DNA from: Rhizobium deserti
GTDB taxonomy: Bacteria > Pseudomonadota > Alphaproteobacteria > Rhizobiales > Rhizobiaceae
Reading direction: 5' to 3'
Assembly (NCBI RefSeq): GCF_004358025.1
Contig: NZ_SMTL01000003.1
Location: forward strand, 1 to 64,000
Length of the DNA: 64,000 bases
A program made the translations under genes and the position numbers. Positions 8,932-16,994 of the stretch are shown piece after piece. The first letter of the stretch is position 1, and every line of letters starts with the position of its first letter. The notes beneath the pieces are model-generated. The model worked only from the letters and a program-made list of their open reading frames with translations, was not told the DNA's origin and ran no database searches.

Positions 8932-10103
8932 GGGCTTCCATTTTTCAGCAAGGGCGCTTCCCGCAGACATGCAAGCGCGCGATGGATGGGAACGGGAGGC
9001 TTCCCGATGAGAATGCGTGCAATGTCTCCGCGGCTCGTTCGGCCGGCATAGAAGCGTTCGATCAGTGGCTGGGGAAGCTTGTAGAAGCGCTCCAGCACAA
9101 GATGGCGCCGGTCCGGACGGGCGGCTCGAAACAGCATCCGGTTGAGCAGGCGGTAGAAGCCGTGTCTTCGGTAGTGCGCCGAAGCATATTGCCGGATGAT
9201 ACCAGCGAGCGTCGCGCTGTTGCTTGGCCACCGGGCGGCGATCAGATTGGCGAGCCGTACCGCTTCCGGAAGACTGTATCCGGTGGTCGGATGAAAGAGC
9301 CCGGCTCGCAGACCCGCCTGTGGAACATCGGTCGGCAGTTCGGACCAGAACCGCTCGAAATCATGTGCAAGGGTGATGGGCAAGACGCCCCGCTCCCGGC
9401 GGATGATCCGGTCGATAGTCCAGTGCTGGGCGGATGCGTAGTCGCGGACGTCTTCAGCCAAGGCTGTTTCGTCCAGGTTTCGGTCGTCCGAATAGCGCGT
9501 GTCCTCGATCAACAGCCGCGTCGGAGAAAGCGGCAGCACGTAAAGGAAGCGGTAGCCGTCACGCTGGTCGACGGAGGCATCCATAATGACCGGGTCGATT
9601 AGCGCATGCGGTTGGCGAAGCTCCACTTCGAGACCTAGGAATTTCTGATAGCCCAGCACCATGGCCCGGCTGAGCCGGTAGCCGCGGCAATCGATGACGC
9701 AGGAGGCATATTGCGAGGTGCCATTCGACAAGGTGACCTGGTCCGGATGCAGCGCCACCGCGGGCGTGTTCTTCCGCAGCTCGACATTGGCCAGGCGCTC
9801 CATCGCAGCGATTACAGAGGCGGAGGTCAGCGAGGAATAGCCGGAGGTCAGATGCCGCCGGTGATTGCGAAACTGAACCGACTGGCCATTCCAGTGATGC
9901 GCGACAAGGGGCTGCAGCCATGTCAGGTCGGCAGCCTCCACATCCGCATCGTGAAAGGACCAGGTATGTTCACCAAAGGGTGTGTCGCTGCTCTCCAGGA
10001 TGAGGATCCGGCCTGGATTTTCTCGGCAGGAGAGTCGCTGCGCGATAATGGCGCTGGCGATTCCTGCTCCAACCAGAACGAGCGGGGGCTGTTCGTCAGG
10101 CAA
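8928..10103 (-). CDS. crtY: Lycopene beta-cyclase CrtY
   Basis: A 391-residue FAD/NAD(P)-binding cyclase that closes both ends of lycopene to give beta-carotene. The N-terminal VLVGAGIASAII dinucleotide fold, the motif GEHTWSFH and HPTTGYSLPEAVRLA are typical of the CrtY family. The predicted start at 10103 is TTG, preceded by GGGAG and GGAAG; no ATG lies in a better position. It overlaps the last codons of the 40-residue orf40, so translation is probably coupled. Confidence 0.94.
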   Translation of the reverse strand: MPDEQPPLVLVGAGIASAIIAQRLSCRENPGRILILESSDTPFGEHTWSFHDADVEAADLTWLQPLVAHHWNGQSVQFRNHRRHLTSGYSSLTSASVIAAMERLANVELRKNTPAVALHPDQVTLSNGTSQYASCVIDCRGYRLSRAMVLGYQKFLGLEVELRQPHALIDPVIMDASVDQRDGYRFLYVLPLSPTRLLIEDTRYSDDRNLDETALAEDVRDYASAQHWTIDRIIRRERGVLPITLAHDFERFWSELPTDVPQAGLRAGLFHPTTGYSLPEAVRLANLIAARWPSNSATLAGIIRQYASAHYRRHGFYRLLNRMLFRAARPDRRHLVLERFYKLPQPLIERFYAGRTSRGDIARILIGKPPVPIHRALACLREAPLLKNGSP

Positions 10104-10218
10104 AACTTCCGCTCCCTTTGTTGTCGGCTGAAGCCTTCAAGCCAAGGCTAAGCGTCCGCTGCCACAAGGCGTGCGGTGAGGTCGTGACGGCAATGGTCGG
10201 TCCGATTGAATAGGTCAT
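10096..10218 (-). CDS. 40-residue coupling ORF between fni and crtY
   Basis: An open frame whose ATG (10218) overlaps the fni stop as ATGA and whose TGA (10096-10098) overlaps the TTG start of crtY by eight bases. The peptide begins MTYSIGPTIAVTT and has no recognisable domain. Its frame differs from crtY, and its sequence does not resemble a CrtY N-terminus, so it is not obviously a frameshifted extension. Its role may be purely translational, carrying ribosomes from fni to the weak TTG start, or it may be a chance frame. Confidence 0.4.
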   Translation of the reverse strand: MTYSIGPTIAVTTSPHALWQRTLSLGLKASADNKGSGSFA

Positions 10219-11246
10219 TCCCCGAACGGAACGGCCTCCATTCTGGCGCGGCGCAGGTCTGCCAGGGTGGCCGATCCGGTGCAAAAGCAGGCAACGCGCA
10301 ATTGCGCCGACATGATCTTGAAATGCTCCGCCACGTCTTCCGGAGACGAAGTGGCCGACTTCAGGACGGAAGCGGCCTGACCGACCAGATCCGCTCCGAT
10401 GCGGATGGCCTTTGCAGCATCAACTCCCGTGCGAATGCCGCCCGAACCGATGATGAATGCGTGGGGGCTCGCCTTGCGCAGCGCGGCGATCGCCCATGCC
10501 GTAGGCTGGCCCCAGTCGCCAAAGGCAGAGGCGACGGCGGCCTCGGCTGGCGTTCTGGCGCGCAACGCTTCTACTGCGGCCCAGCTCGTGCCGCCCGCGC
10601 CGGCGACATCGATGATCTTCACGCCGACGGCATCCAGCGTGGCGGCTATGGAAGGAGAGATCCCGGAGCCCACTTCCTTCACCACCACCGGAACGTGAAG
10701 AGTTTGGCACAGAGATCCGATCTTCTGGGTGAGCCCGGTCCAATCGCGGTCGCCTTCCGGCTGGACCGCCTCCTGCAAAGGGTTGAGGTGAATGATCAAT
10801 GCATCGGCATCGATCATCTCCACCGCCCTGCGCGCCTGATCCAGTCCATAGCCGGTATTGAGCTGAGCTGCTCCAATATTGGCGAGGATCGGAACGGAGG
10901 GAGCAAGACGCCGGAGCTCTAGGTTCATGCCCCAGTCCGCATTCGTATCGATGGCAACCCGCTGAGATCCTACGGCAAAGGGAATGCCGATCGCTTCACA
11001 GGCGATAGCGATATTGTGATTGATCTGTTGAGCCTTCTCCGCACCGCCCGTCATCGAACTGACCAGGAAAGGCATGGCAATCCGCTTGCCCAGAAAATCT
11101 CCCGATAAATCAATGGCTGCCATGTCGATTTCCGGCAAAGCGACATGCTCGAAGCGTATTGCCTCAAAACCGGTTGCTATGCTTCCAGAAACAGAACTGC
11201 CGGCCAGAACAATATCGAGATGCTGTTTTTTTCGTTCGGCGAGCAT
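10215..11246 (-). CDS. fni: Type 2 isopentenyl-diphosphate isomerase
   Basis: A 343-residue FMN- and NAD(P)H-dependent isomerase interconverting IPP and DMAPP, feeding the carotenoid pathway. The TIM-barrel family signatures are visible: RKKQHLDIVL at the N-terminus, PFLVSSMTGG, the GSQR strand, HLNPLQEAVQPEG, VVKEVGSGIS and the phosphate-binding GSGGIRTG. The ATG start is the one that gives the normal family N-terminus, although its ribosome site is weak. It opens the leftward operon and is divergent from crtE across about 90 bases, which should hold both promoters. Confidence 0.95.
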   Translation of the reverse strand: MLAERKKQHLDIVLAGSSVSGSIATGFEAIRFEHVALPEIDMAAIDLSGDFLGKRIAMPFLVSSMTGGAEKAQQINHNIAIACEAIGIPFAVGSQRVAIDTNADWGMNLELRRLAPSVPILANIGAAQLNTGYGLDQARRAVEMIDADALIIHLNPLQEAVQPEGDRDWTGLTQKIGSLCQTLHVPVVVKEVGSGISPSIAATLDAVGVKIIDVAGAGGTSWAAVEALRARTPAEAAVASAFGDWGQPTAWAIAALRKASPHAFIIGSGGIRTGVDAAKAIRIGADLVGQAASVLKSATSSPEDVAEHFKIMSAQLRVACFCTGSATLADLRRARMEAVPFGE

Positions 11247-11338
11247 TTGGTTCTTTCATCCGGCGATGCGTGCCACAGATATAGTTTGCATAACCGGCAA
11301 GCCGGCACTGGAACTACGATATAGGTTAGGCTTGCGGA

Positions 11339-12316
11339 ATGTCCTGCACACTCACTCAATTTTCTGTCACTCCGGATGATGTCAAGGAGCCTGAACTGCA
11401 GATTAGCTGGATGCAGAAGAACCCACTGCAGGAAGACTGTCGGCTTAAAATCCAAAATATTAAGGCAAAGGTCGAAGACAGACTGGATCTTCTCCTAGAG
11501 GGCAGTGAGTATACGCCGACTAACCTTCTTGCGGCGATGAGACATGCACTGCTCGGCGGCGGCAAAAGGTTTCGGCCACTCCTGTTCATCCTGACCATGC
11601 CGGAAGGCAAGCATGAGGACGCCGCCATAGACATCGGCTGTGCGTTCGAAATGGTTCACACGGCTTCGCTGATCCTTGACGATCTGCCGTGCATGGACGA
11701 TGCCGACCTGCGACGGCAGAAGCCGACGACCCACAAGATGTTCGGCCAGGCAACAGCAATCCTTGCTGCCATCTCTCTCCTGACCCGCGGCATGAACATC
11801 GTTGCCTCGGTAGAGGGCGTACCAGCCGAAAGACGGGCTAGGCTAGTCGCCATCTTGACCCATGCCGTAGGTCACACCGGCTTGGCGGCCGGTCAGGAGG
11901 TCGATCTGACAGATGCGGTCGACGCTCCCATGGACGTGGAGCAGAAAAACTGGCTGAAGACCGGGACGTTCTTTTCAGCAATGGCGGAAATGGCTTCTAT
12001 TGTCAGCAATCGGAATGATGCAGAAGCTGCAGCACTTTCAGAACTCGCTTTTCATGTCGGTTCGGCCTTCCAGGCGCTCGATGACCTCTTGGACGCGACA
12101 GCGCCGACCAGCCTGCTCGGCAAAGACATCGGCAAGGATATCGGCAAGAGCTCGATGATCAACGACCGGGGCGAGGAAGCCACCCGCCTGGCCTATCTGT
12201 TCCATCTCGACTCGGCCAATGCTGCCCTGGCCCTCTGCGGTGTCGAGGAGGAGCCGGTGCGCCTGATCCTGAGGTCCGTTCATCAGATGGCGTTCCGGCA
12301 GGAAATGGCCGTCTAA
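11339..12316 (+). CDS. crtE: Geranylgeranyl diphosphate synthase CrtE
   Basis: A 325-residue trans-polyprenyl diphosphate synthase supplying GGPP. The first aspartate-rich motif is DDLPCMDD, and the second region is DDLLD; GGGKRFRP is the usual upstream signature. The N-terminus is longer than in many relatives, and an internal ATG at 11411 is an alternative start. The first ATG follows the TATAGGTTAGGCTTG motif. A local 12-bp duplication (12119-12142) gives GKDIGKDIG near the second motif. It converges on crtX with only ten bases between stops. Confidence 0.93.
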   Translation: MSCTLTQFSVTPDDVKEPELQISWMQKNPLQEDCRLKIQNIKAKVEDRLDLLLEGSEYTPTNLLAAMRHALLGGGKRFRPLLFILTMPEGKHEDAAIDIGCAFEMVHTASLILDDLPCMDDADLRRQKPTTHKMFGQATAILAAISLLTRGMNIVASVEGVPAERRARLVAILTHAVGHTGLAAGQEVDLTDAVDAPMDVEQKNWLKTGTFFSAMAEMASIVSNRNDAEAAALSELAFHVGSAFQALDDLLDATAPTSLLGKDIGKDIGKSSMINDRGEEATRLAYLFHLDSANAALALCGVEEEPVRLILRSVHQMAFRQEMAV

Positions 12317-12326
12317 CGACGCCCTG

Positions 12327-13580
12327 TTAACTGGCGCTGCCGGGGCCGTGCCCGGCGGCGGCCTCTATGATGGTGACAGCCTTAGCCAGCCCGCCAGCGA
12401 CAGCGATGGATGTGCCGACCTGTCTTGCCCGCTCCGCATAACCGGTGTCCGAGAGCAGCGTGCTGATGGCATTCTTCATCTTCCCGGCAGTCAGGAACCG
12501 GGAAGACAGGCGCAAACCCAGGCCGTGATGTAGGATGCGAGCGGAAACGCCCGGTTGATCGAAGGCGATCGGCAGCGCGAGCAGCGGTGTCCCGAATTCC
12601 AGTGCATCCATGACCGTGTTGAGCCCGCCATGGGTGATGCAGAGATCCGCGCGCGCGAGCACCGCCCTCTGCGGGGCAAAATCGGTAACCCAGGTCGCAC
12701 CCAAGGCGGCTTCCTGCTTCTTGGTCAAGCCGCCGCAATGGGCGACAAGCAGTTGCACATCAAGCTCCCGGCAGGCCATCGCGGCGGCGCGAAACAGCCG
12801 GTAGCGGTGGCCCTGCAGCGTGCCGAGCGACATGAAGATAAACGGCCGATCCGGGTCTACGGCAAAGGGGATCTCCCCTCCTCCGCTCTCTCGTCGCAAG
12901 GGTCCGACCATGTGCAGGTTTCGGTCGGAGTTCTGACGGGGGAAGTCGAAGGCCACGGTTGTCTGGGCGATTGTGGCGAGCCTGGAAAGGCAGGTCTGCA
13001 AGTCTTCCAAAGGCTCCTGCAAACCAAAACCGCGAGCCCATCGCCTGATCATCCGCCTTTGCTCGGTCAGCAGGAGGCGGGCAATGCGCTCACCTCCGCG
13101 GTTGCGCCGGATGCCTTCCTCACTGGGGTCGTAGGGCCATGGCAGGAACGGAAGCGGGATACCGACATCCCGCTCCACAGGCAGCGCGCAGGCAATCAAG
13201 ATCAGCGGAAGGCCGAGATGCCGCGCCACCAGCCCCGCCGCCGGTTCCATCTGGTCGCCGAGGATTGCATCGACACCCAAAGCCTTGATATGTGCCGGCG
13301 CGTTCCGGCAGATCGCGTCCGTCAGCACCGCCGTGTCGTGAACGGTCTTGAGAATCCCAAGGAAACCGCTCGGCCTCGACGCGCGGGTTATGACGGCATT
13401 CAGCCGCCGCTCGTCCGTCCCCTCGACCGGCTGAACGTCGAAGCCTGCCGAAACATACTGCTCCGCCCCCTTGTGCACGAGGAAGCTGATGCGATGACCT
13501 CGACGACCAAGCTCCTCACCGATCGCCTCGAAAACAGCAATATGGCTCTTGAACGGAGGGCAAACGAGGGCGAAATGCAA
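12327..13580 (-). CDS. crtX: Zeaxanthin glycosyltransferase CrtX
   Basis: A 417-residue GT1/UDP-glycosyltransferase expected to attach sugar to 3-hydroxyl groups of zeaxanthin or astaxanthin. The C-terminal nucleotide-sugar signature is clear: THGGLNTVMDALEFG followed by PLLALPIAFDQPG. The N-terminus, FALVCPPFKSHIA, is typical of CrtX. The sugar donor cannot be read from sequence. It is transcribed leftward toward crtE, separate from the crtY-I-B chain. Confidence 0.9.
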   Translation of the reverse strand: MHFALVCPPFKSHIAVFEAIGEELGRRGHRISFLVHKGAEQYVSAGFDVQPVEGTDERRLNAVITRASRPSGFLGILKTVHDTAVLTDAICRNAPAHIKALGVDAILGDQMEPAAGLVARHLGLPLILIACALPVERDVGIPLPFLPWPYDPSEEGIRRNRGGERIARLLLTEQRRMIRRWARGFGLQEPLEDLQTCLSRLATIAQTTVAFDFPRQNSDRNLHMVGPLRRESGGGEIPFAVDPDRPFIFMSLGTLQGHRYRLFRAAAMACRELDVQLLVAHCGGLTKKQEAALGATWVTDFAPQRAVLARADLCITHGGLNTVMDALEFGTPLLALPIAFDQPGVSARILHHGLGLRLSSRFLTAGKMKNAISTLLSDTGYAERARQVGTSIAVAGGLAKAVTIIEAAAGHGPGSAS

Positions 13581-13660
13581 TGAAGCGCTCCTGTTTTTTT
13601 CAGGCTTTTTGGCTAATCGAAGCCTTTATTCGAGGGCGGCAGTCGTCCTTGAGGGCATCG

Positions 13661-14245
13661 TCAGATCGTCGTCGCTGACACGATAATACGCAGCATCCCT
13701 GCGACGACGCTATCGCCTATCAGCAGAAAAGTCGCCAGCTCGAGCCCGATCATGGCCGACACCGTCCAGCCTGTGCGCAGACGGGATGCGACTAAGAAAC
13801 CAAGAATGGCAATCACCGTATCGGCGAATGAATTGGCAATGCTGTCGCCGGAATAACGGAGGCCGCTGCCTTCGGTACCAAATATTTGGATGATGAAGGG
13901 AAGATTTTCGAAAATCTCCCACAAGACACTGCTGGCGAGCGCATAGGTCGCACGCCGGGCTAGGTGCCATTGTGGCCTGATCGCCTTCAGCCACAGAAAC
14001 AGCCCGCAGCCGAATGCCAGATGGAGGAAAGAATAGGGATCTGTCAGCTGCTGCGAATTCTGAGCCGGGTCCAGGGCTCCTTGCCATAAACGCACCGATC
14101 CACAGGCGCAAAACCATTGCCGATCCAGCAGCAGCAGAACCGTGATCTGTAAGACAAGGATCACGAAGGAAATGAATATGTAACGGCCATAAGGACTATG
14201 CGCGCCCGCTTCAGCTCGCGACACGACGCTCATCCTATCGCTCAT
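13661..14245 (-). CDS. DUF2585 (UPF0314) membrane protein
   Basis: A 194-residue protein with about five hydrophobic segments and the family pattern WFCACGSVRLWQ, then SQQLTDPYSFLH and WEIFENLPFIIQ, a conserved acidic/aromatic membrane signature of DUF2585. It is widespread in rhizobia and of unknown function. Here it lies about 80 bases upstream of crtX on the same strand, so it may be cotranscribed with it; a role in carotenoid membranes is only a guess. The gap of about 155 bases to the TetR gene shows nothing. Confidence 0.85.
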   Translation of the reverse strand: MSDRMSVVSRAEAGAHSPYGRYIFISFVILVLQITVLLLLDRQWFCACGSVRLWQGALDPAQNSQQLTDPYSFLHLAFGCGLFLWLKAIRPQWHLARRATYALASSVLWEIFENLPFIIQIFGTEGSGLRYSGDSIANSFADTVIAILGFLVASRLRTGWTVSAMIGLELATFLLIGDSVVAGMLRIIVSATTI

Positions 14246-14401
14246 CCATCCTCCTGCGGCTTGATCGGTCTCGCCGAATACCTCGACCAGAGCTCGACCA
14301 AAGACATAGGGCAGAGAACGGCTGCAGCCAGACCTGCGATCAGCCGAACCGGATGTTCACCCAGCCGGGTGGCTGCGACTTCGAATATGCGCAGCAAACA
14401 T

Positions 14402-15001
14402 CTATGGAGAGGCTGGCTCGCCTACGGGCCAAGCGGCAAGCGCCTGCTCGGCAACCGCCTGAAGCTTCTCACGGCAGAAGCCGGCTTTCGCCTGAACAGC
14501 GATCCCGTGGATAACGGCAAGCACATAGGCGGCAAGAACGTCGGGCCTGGCAGTCTTGGGTAAATCACCTTCGTCCCTTGCGCGCTCAAGGCGTTGGCGA
14601 AGCTGTTCCTCCACCCCTGCCCGCGCCTCTATCAGCGCTTGCCTGACAGGCTCGGCATCGTCCGATCCGGCGAGAACTGCATTGATGCCCAGACACCCCG
14701 GATGATCCGAATAGCGGGTGTTGTGGTTTACCGCGTTGGTGAAGAGGTGAGCGACAACTTCACGCGACGTAGGCAACTTCAAAGCAAGGGGAACGTAGTC
14801 CAGGTATTGCTCGTAATAGCGGACAAGGACCTTGCGGAAGAGCTCCTCCTTGTTGCCGAAGGCGGAATAAAGCGCCGGCCTTTCGATACCTGCCGCCTCG
14901 GTCAAGTCGGCATAGGACGCGCCCTCATAACCCTTGCGCCAAAACACGCAGAGGGCGGCATCCAGCGCCTGCTCGACGTCAAACTCCCGACGGCGTCCCA
15001 T
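14402..15001 (-). CDS. TetR-family repressor divergent from the SDR gene
   Basis: A 199-residue regulator. The N-terminal 50 residues form the TetR helix-turn-helix (ALDAALCVFWRKGYEGAS..., then RPALYSAFGNKEELF). The C-terminal part with GCLGINAVL resembles the TetR_C domain of regulators controlling neighbouring oxidoreductases. It is divergent from the SDR gene, with two palindromes between them, so it probably represses the SDR gene and itself. Confidence 0.9.
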   Translation of the reverse strand: MGRRREFDVEQALDAALCVFWRKGYEGASYADLTEAAGIERPALYSAFGNKEELFRKVLVRYYEQYLDYVPLALKLPTSREVVAHLFTNAVNHNTRYSDHPGCLGINAVLAGSDDAEPVRQALIEARAGVEEQLRQRLERARDEGDLPKTARPDVLAAYVLAVIHGIAVQAKAGFCREKLQAVAEQALAAWPVGEPASP

Positions 15002-15022
15002 CAGCTCTGCTCAGTTATTTTC

Positions 15023-15036
15023 ATAATGGTCATTAT
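15023..15036. promoter_or_regulatory. TetR-type palindromic operator, copy 1
   Basis: A perfect inverted repeat ATAATG-GT-CATTAT lies about 22 bases upstream of the tetR start. It resembles the imperfect palindrome at 15082. Two sites in a divergent TetR/SDR spacer fit autoregulation plus repression of the SDR gene. Confidence 0.55.
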
Positions 15037-15081
15037 TAAACCGCTTGACCTATCCTGTCAATTTTCATACCGTCCATTACT

Positions 15082-15095
15082 GTAATGATCGTTAC
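15082..15095. promoter_or_regulatory. TetR-type palindromic operator, copy 2
   Basis: GTAATGATCGTTAC is a near-perfect palindrome (one mismatched pair) and shares the TAATG core with the site at 15023. A TTGACC -35-like element lies at about 15045 between the two sites, so a repressor bound here could block the SDR promoter. Confidence 0.5.
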
Positions 15096-15147
15096 GTAAA
15101 ACTTGGCGGCGCGATCAGCATCGGAAGTCATCATGGAAGGTTCCAAC

Positions 15148-15909
15148 ATGTCGAACATACTCAAAGGGAAGGTTGCGCTCGTAACAGGAGGCTCACGGGG
15201 CCTGGGTGCGGCCACCGCAGAAGCCTTTGCGGATCACGGCGCAGACGTGGCCATCAGTTATGCAGCCTCGGCCGACAAGGCGCAGGCGGTTGTTGAGAGG
15301 CTCAAGGCGAAGGGCGTACGCGCCATTGCCGTGCAGAGCGATCAGGCCGACCTCAGCTCTGCCAAGCCGCTGATCGACCGGGTCATGGCCGAGTTTGGCA
15401 AGCTCGACGTACTCGTCAACAATGCCGGCATTGCCATTCAGGGTCAGCTGGTGGACGATCCCGAACTCGATGGCGAAACCTACAATCGCCAATGGCAGGT
15501 CAATGTGCTTGGCACGATCGCCAATACCCGCGCCGCGGCACCTAAGCTTACCGACGGCGGCCGGATCATCTTCGTCGGCTCGCTGCTCGGATCATCCATT
15601 CCCTTTCCCGGCGTGGCCGACTATGCCGGCACGAAATGGGCATTGGCCGGATATGCCAAGGGCATTGCCCGAGATCTTGGACCCCGCAACATCACTGTCA
15701 ACATCGTCCAGCCGGGCATCATGCCAACCGACATGGCCGCAGACGTGGCCGGTGAACTGCCCAACCGCGATGCCATCCTCGACATGCATCCGATCCGCCG
15801 CATCGCAACCCTTGAGGAAGTGGCGGCAACCATCTGCTTCCTGGCTGGGCCGCATGCCGGCTACATCAATGGCGAGACGATCAACATTGCCGGTGGCCTC
15901 GGCATCTGA
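15148..15909 (+). CDS. SDR-family 3-oxoacyl-ACP-reductase-like oxidoreductase
   Basis: A 253-residue classical short-chain dehydrogenase. It has the cofactor motif TGGSRGLGAA, NNAG, a catalytic-region serine in FVGSLLGSS, and YAGTK supplying the Tyr and Lys. The ATG at 15148 is chosen for the GGAAGG site just upstream and the normal family N-terminus. The substrate is unknown. Control by the divergent TetR regulator is likely from the operator pair. Confidence 0.88.
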   Translation: MSNILKGKVALVTGGSRGLGAATAEAFADHGADVAISYAASADKAQAVVERLKAKGVRAIAVQSDQADLSSAKPLIDRVMAEFGKLDVLVNNAGIAIQGQLVDDPELDGETYNRQWQVNVLGTIANTRAAAPKLTDGGRIIFVGSLLGSSIPFPGVADYAGTKWALAGYAKGIARDLGPRNITVNIVQPGIMPTDMAADVAGELPNRDAILDMHPIRRIATLEEVAATICFLAGPHAGYINGETINIAGGLGI

Positions 15910-16027
15910 TTTGCCGAAAGCACGATCCTCATCAGCACGTCAGGACACCAAGTCTTTTTTTCTTGGATCCCGTTAGAGCAAGGCAGCTCTGGTGAGGAGC
16001 GATGGATGGTCGGCGCCGCCTGACCGG

Positions 16028-16063
16028 CCGATCGGGATGATTGAGCTCCGTCATCCCGATCGG
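16028..16063. repeat. 13-bp perfect inverted repeat downstream of the SDR gene
   Basis: CCGATCGGGATGA (16028-16040) and its exact complement (16051-16063) flank a 10-base loop. It could end transcription from the SDR gene, but no T-run follows on either strand. The rest of 15910-16265 has no supported gene. Confidence 0.5.
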
Positions 16064-16265
16064 TCAAGACAAGCTCAACTTGATGACTAGTAAACAAGCT
16101 AGATTGAAGATCTGCATCGCCGCATTAGATGAGGCGAATCCCGCTTCTGCAGCCTATCTATAAACTGGCTGCATAAGTGCCAGCGCAAAACGGTTCTTAT
16201 CTTCAGAAACCGTGCGGCTACATAGGCATGGAACGGCACATGTCCGCCAAGCAAAGGAGCGTCAG

Positions 16266-16667
16266 ATGAAGATCGACAAGAATGGTTCGCAGCCATCAGC
16301 CAAAGGCCCTTCCGACTGGTTTACCGGAACGGTGCGCGTCGATCCGCTGTTTGCACCGAACGAGGCGCGCCGAGGCGCCGCGGCAGCCGTCACCTTCGAA
16401 CCGGGTGCCAGGACTGCCTGGCATACCCATCCGCTCGGACAAACGCTGATCGTAACAGCCGGATTGGGTCTGGTTCAACGCGAAGGCGGCCCGATCGAAG
16501 AAATCCGTCCAGGCGACGTGGTCTGGTTCGAGCCGGACGAAAAGCACTGGCATGGAGCATCGCTGACAACAGCCATGACGCATATCGCCATTCAGGAGAA
16601 CCTGAACGGAAAGGTCGTCGACTGGATGGATCATGTTACAGACCAGCAGTACCAGGGTGAGCCGTAA
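16266..16667 (+). CDS. Single-domain cupin protein
   Basis: A 133-residue small beta-barrel cupin. Metal-ligand motifs are visible: HTHPLGQT followed by Glu-containing strand sequence, and HWHGA in the second motif. A role as a metal-binding isomerase or dioxygenase-like protein is possible, but the substrate is unknown. The ATG at 16266 has AAGGAG eight bases upstream, which excludes the longer open frame. A truncated reductase gene follows 24 bases later. Confidence 0.8.
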   Translation: MKIDKNGSQPSAKGPSDWFTGTVRVDPLFAPNEARRGAAAAVTFEPGARTAWHTHPLGQTLIVTAGLGLVQREGGPIEEIRPGDVVWFEPDEKHWHGASLTTAMTHIAIQENLNGKVVDWMDHVTDQQYQGEP

Positions 16668-16691
16668 TACCATCGAGAGTGAGAGGCACGC

Positions 16692-16946
16692 ATGCGGCCA
16701 CGTATCATCTGCCATATGACGAGCTCGGTCGATAGCCGCCAGCGGGTCGACCGTTGGACGAAGCCGGCGGCGGGTATTTCATCAGACGTGCTCCTGGGCC
16801 ACTACGACCAAGTCTACACAAGGCTCGACACCAGTGGATGGATCGTAGGGCGCAAAACCATGGGCTATTATGCGGAGGAGCATCAGCCTGAGAATATCAG
16901 TCTTGACCCAGCTGATAGACACCGGCTTTGCGAGAGACGGCGATGA
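16692..16946 (+). pseudogene. Truncated RibD-C-type (dihydrofolate-reductase-like) reductase
   Basis: The first 60 residues read as the N-terminus of a RibD C-terminal-domain reductase: MRPRIICHMTSSVD, then VDRWTKPAAG, then GWIVGRKTMGYYA. The frame then departs from the family and ends after 84 residues, while intact members are about 200-230 residues. A separate frame at about 16900-16980 encodes an unrelated-looking tail (GFARDGDDGLADALDAIG). A start and a GAGAGG ribosome site remain. The gene is best read as a remnant cut by deletion. Confidence 0.6.
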
Positions 16947-16994
16947 CGGACTTGCCGATGCCCTTGATGCAATTGGCTAAGGCTGGGAGCCGGC

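Noticed and set aside
8932..9231. 100-residue N-terminal extension of CrtI
   Set aside because: It lies inside crtY in another frame; the normal FAD motif follows directly after the ATG at 8931.
11247..11338. A PpsR/CrtJ-type TGT-N12-ACA site in the fni-crtE spacer
   Set aside because: I could not find a convincing match, and no photosynthesis genes are nearby.
12555..13583. A 342-codon plus-strand frame
   Set aside because: Antisense to crtX, which has a clear glycosyltransferase signature.
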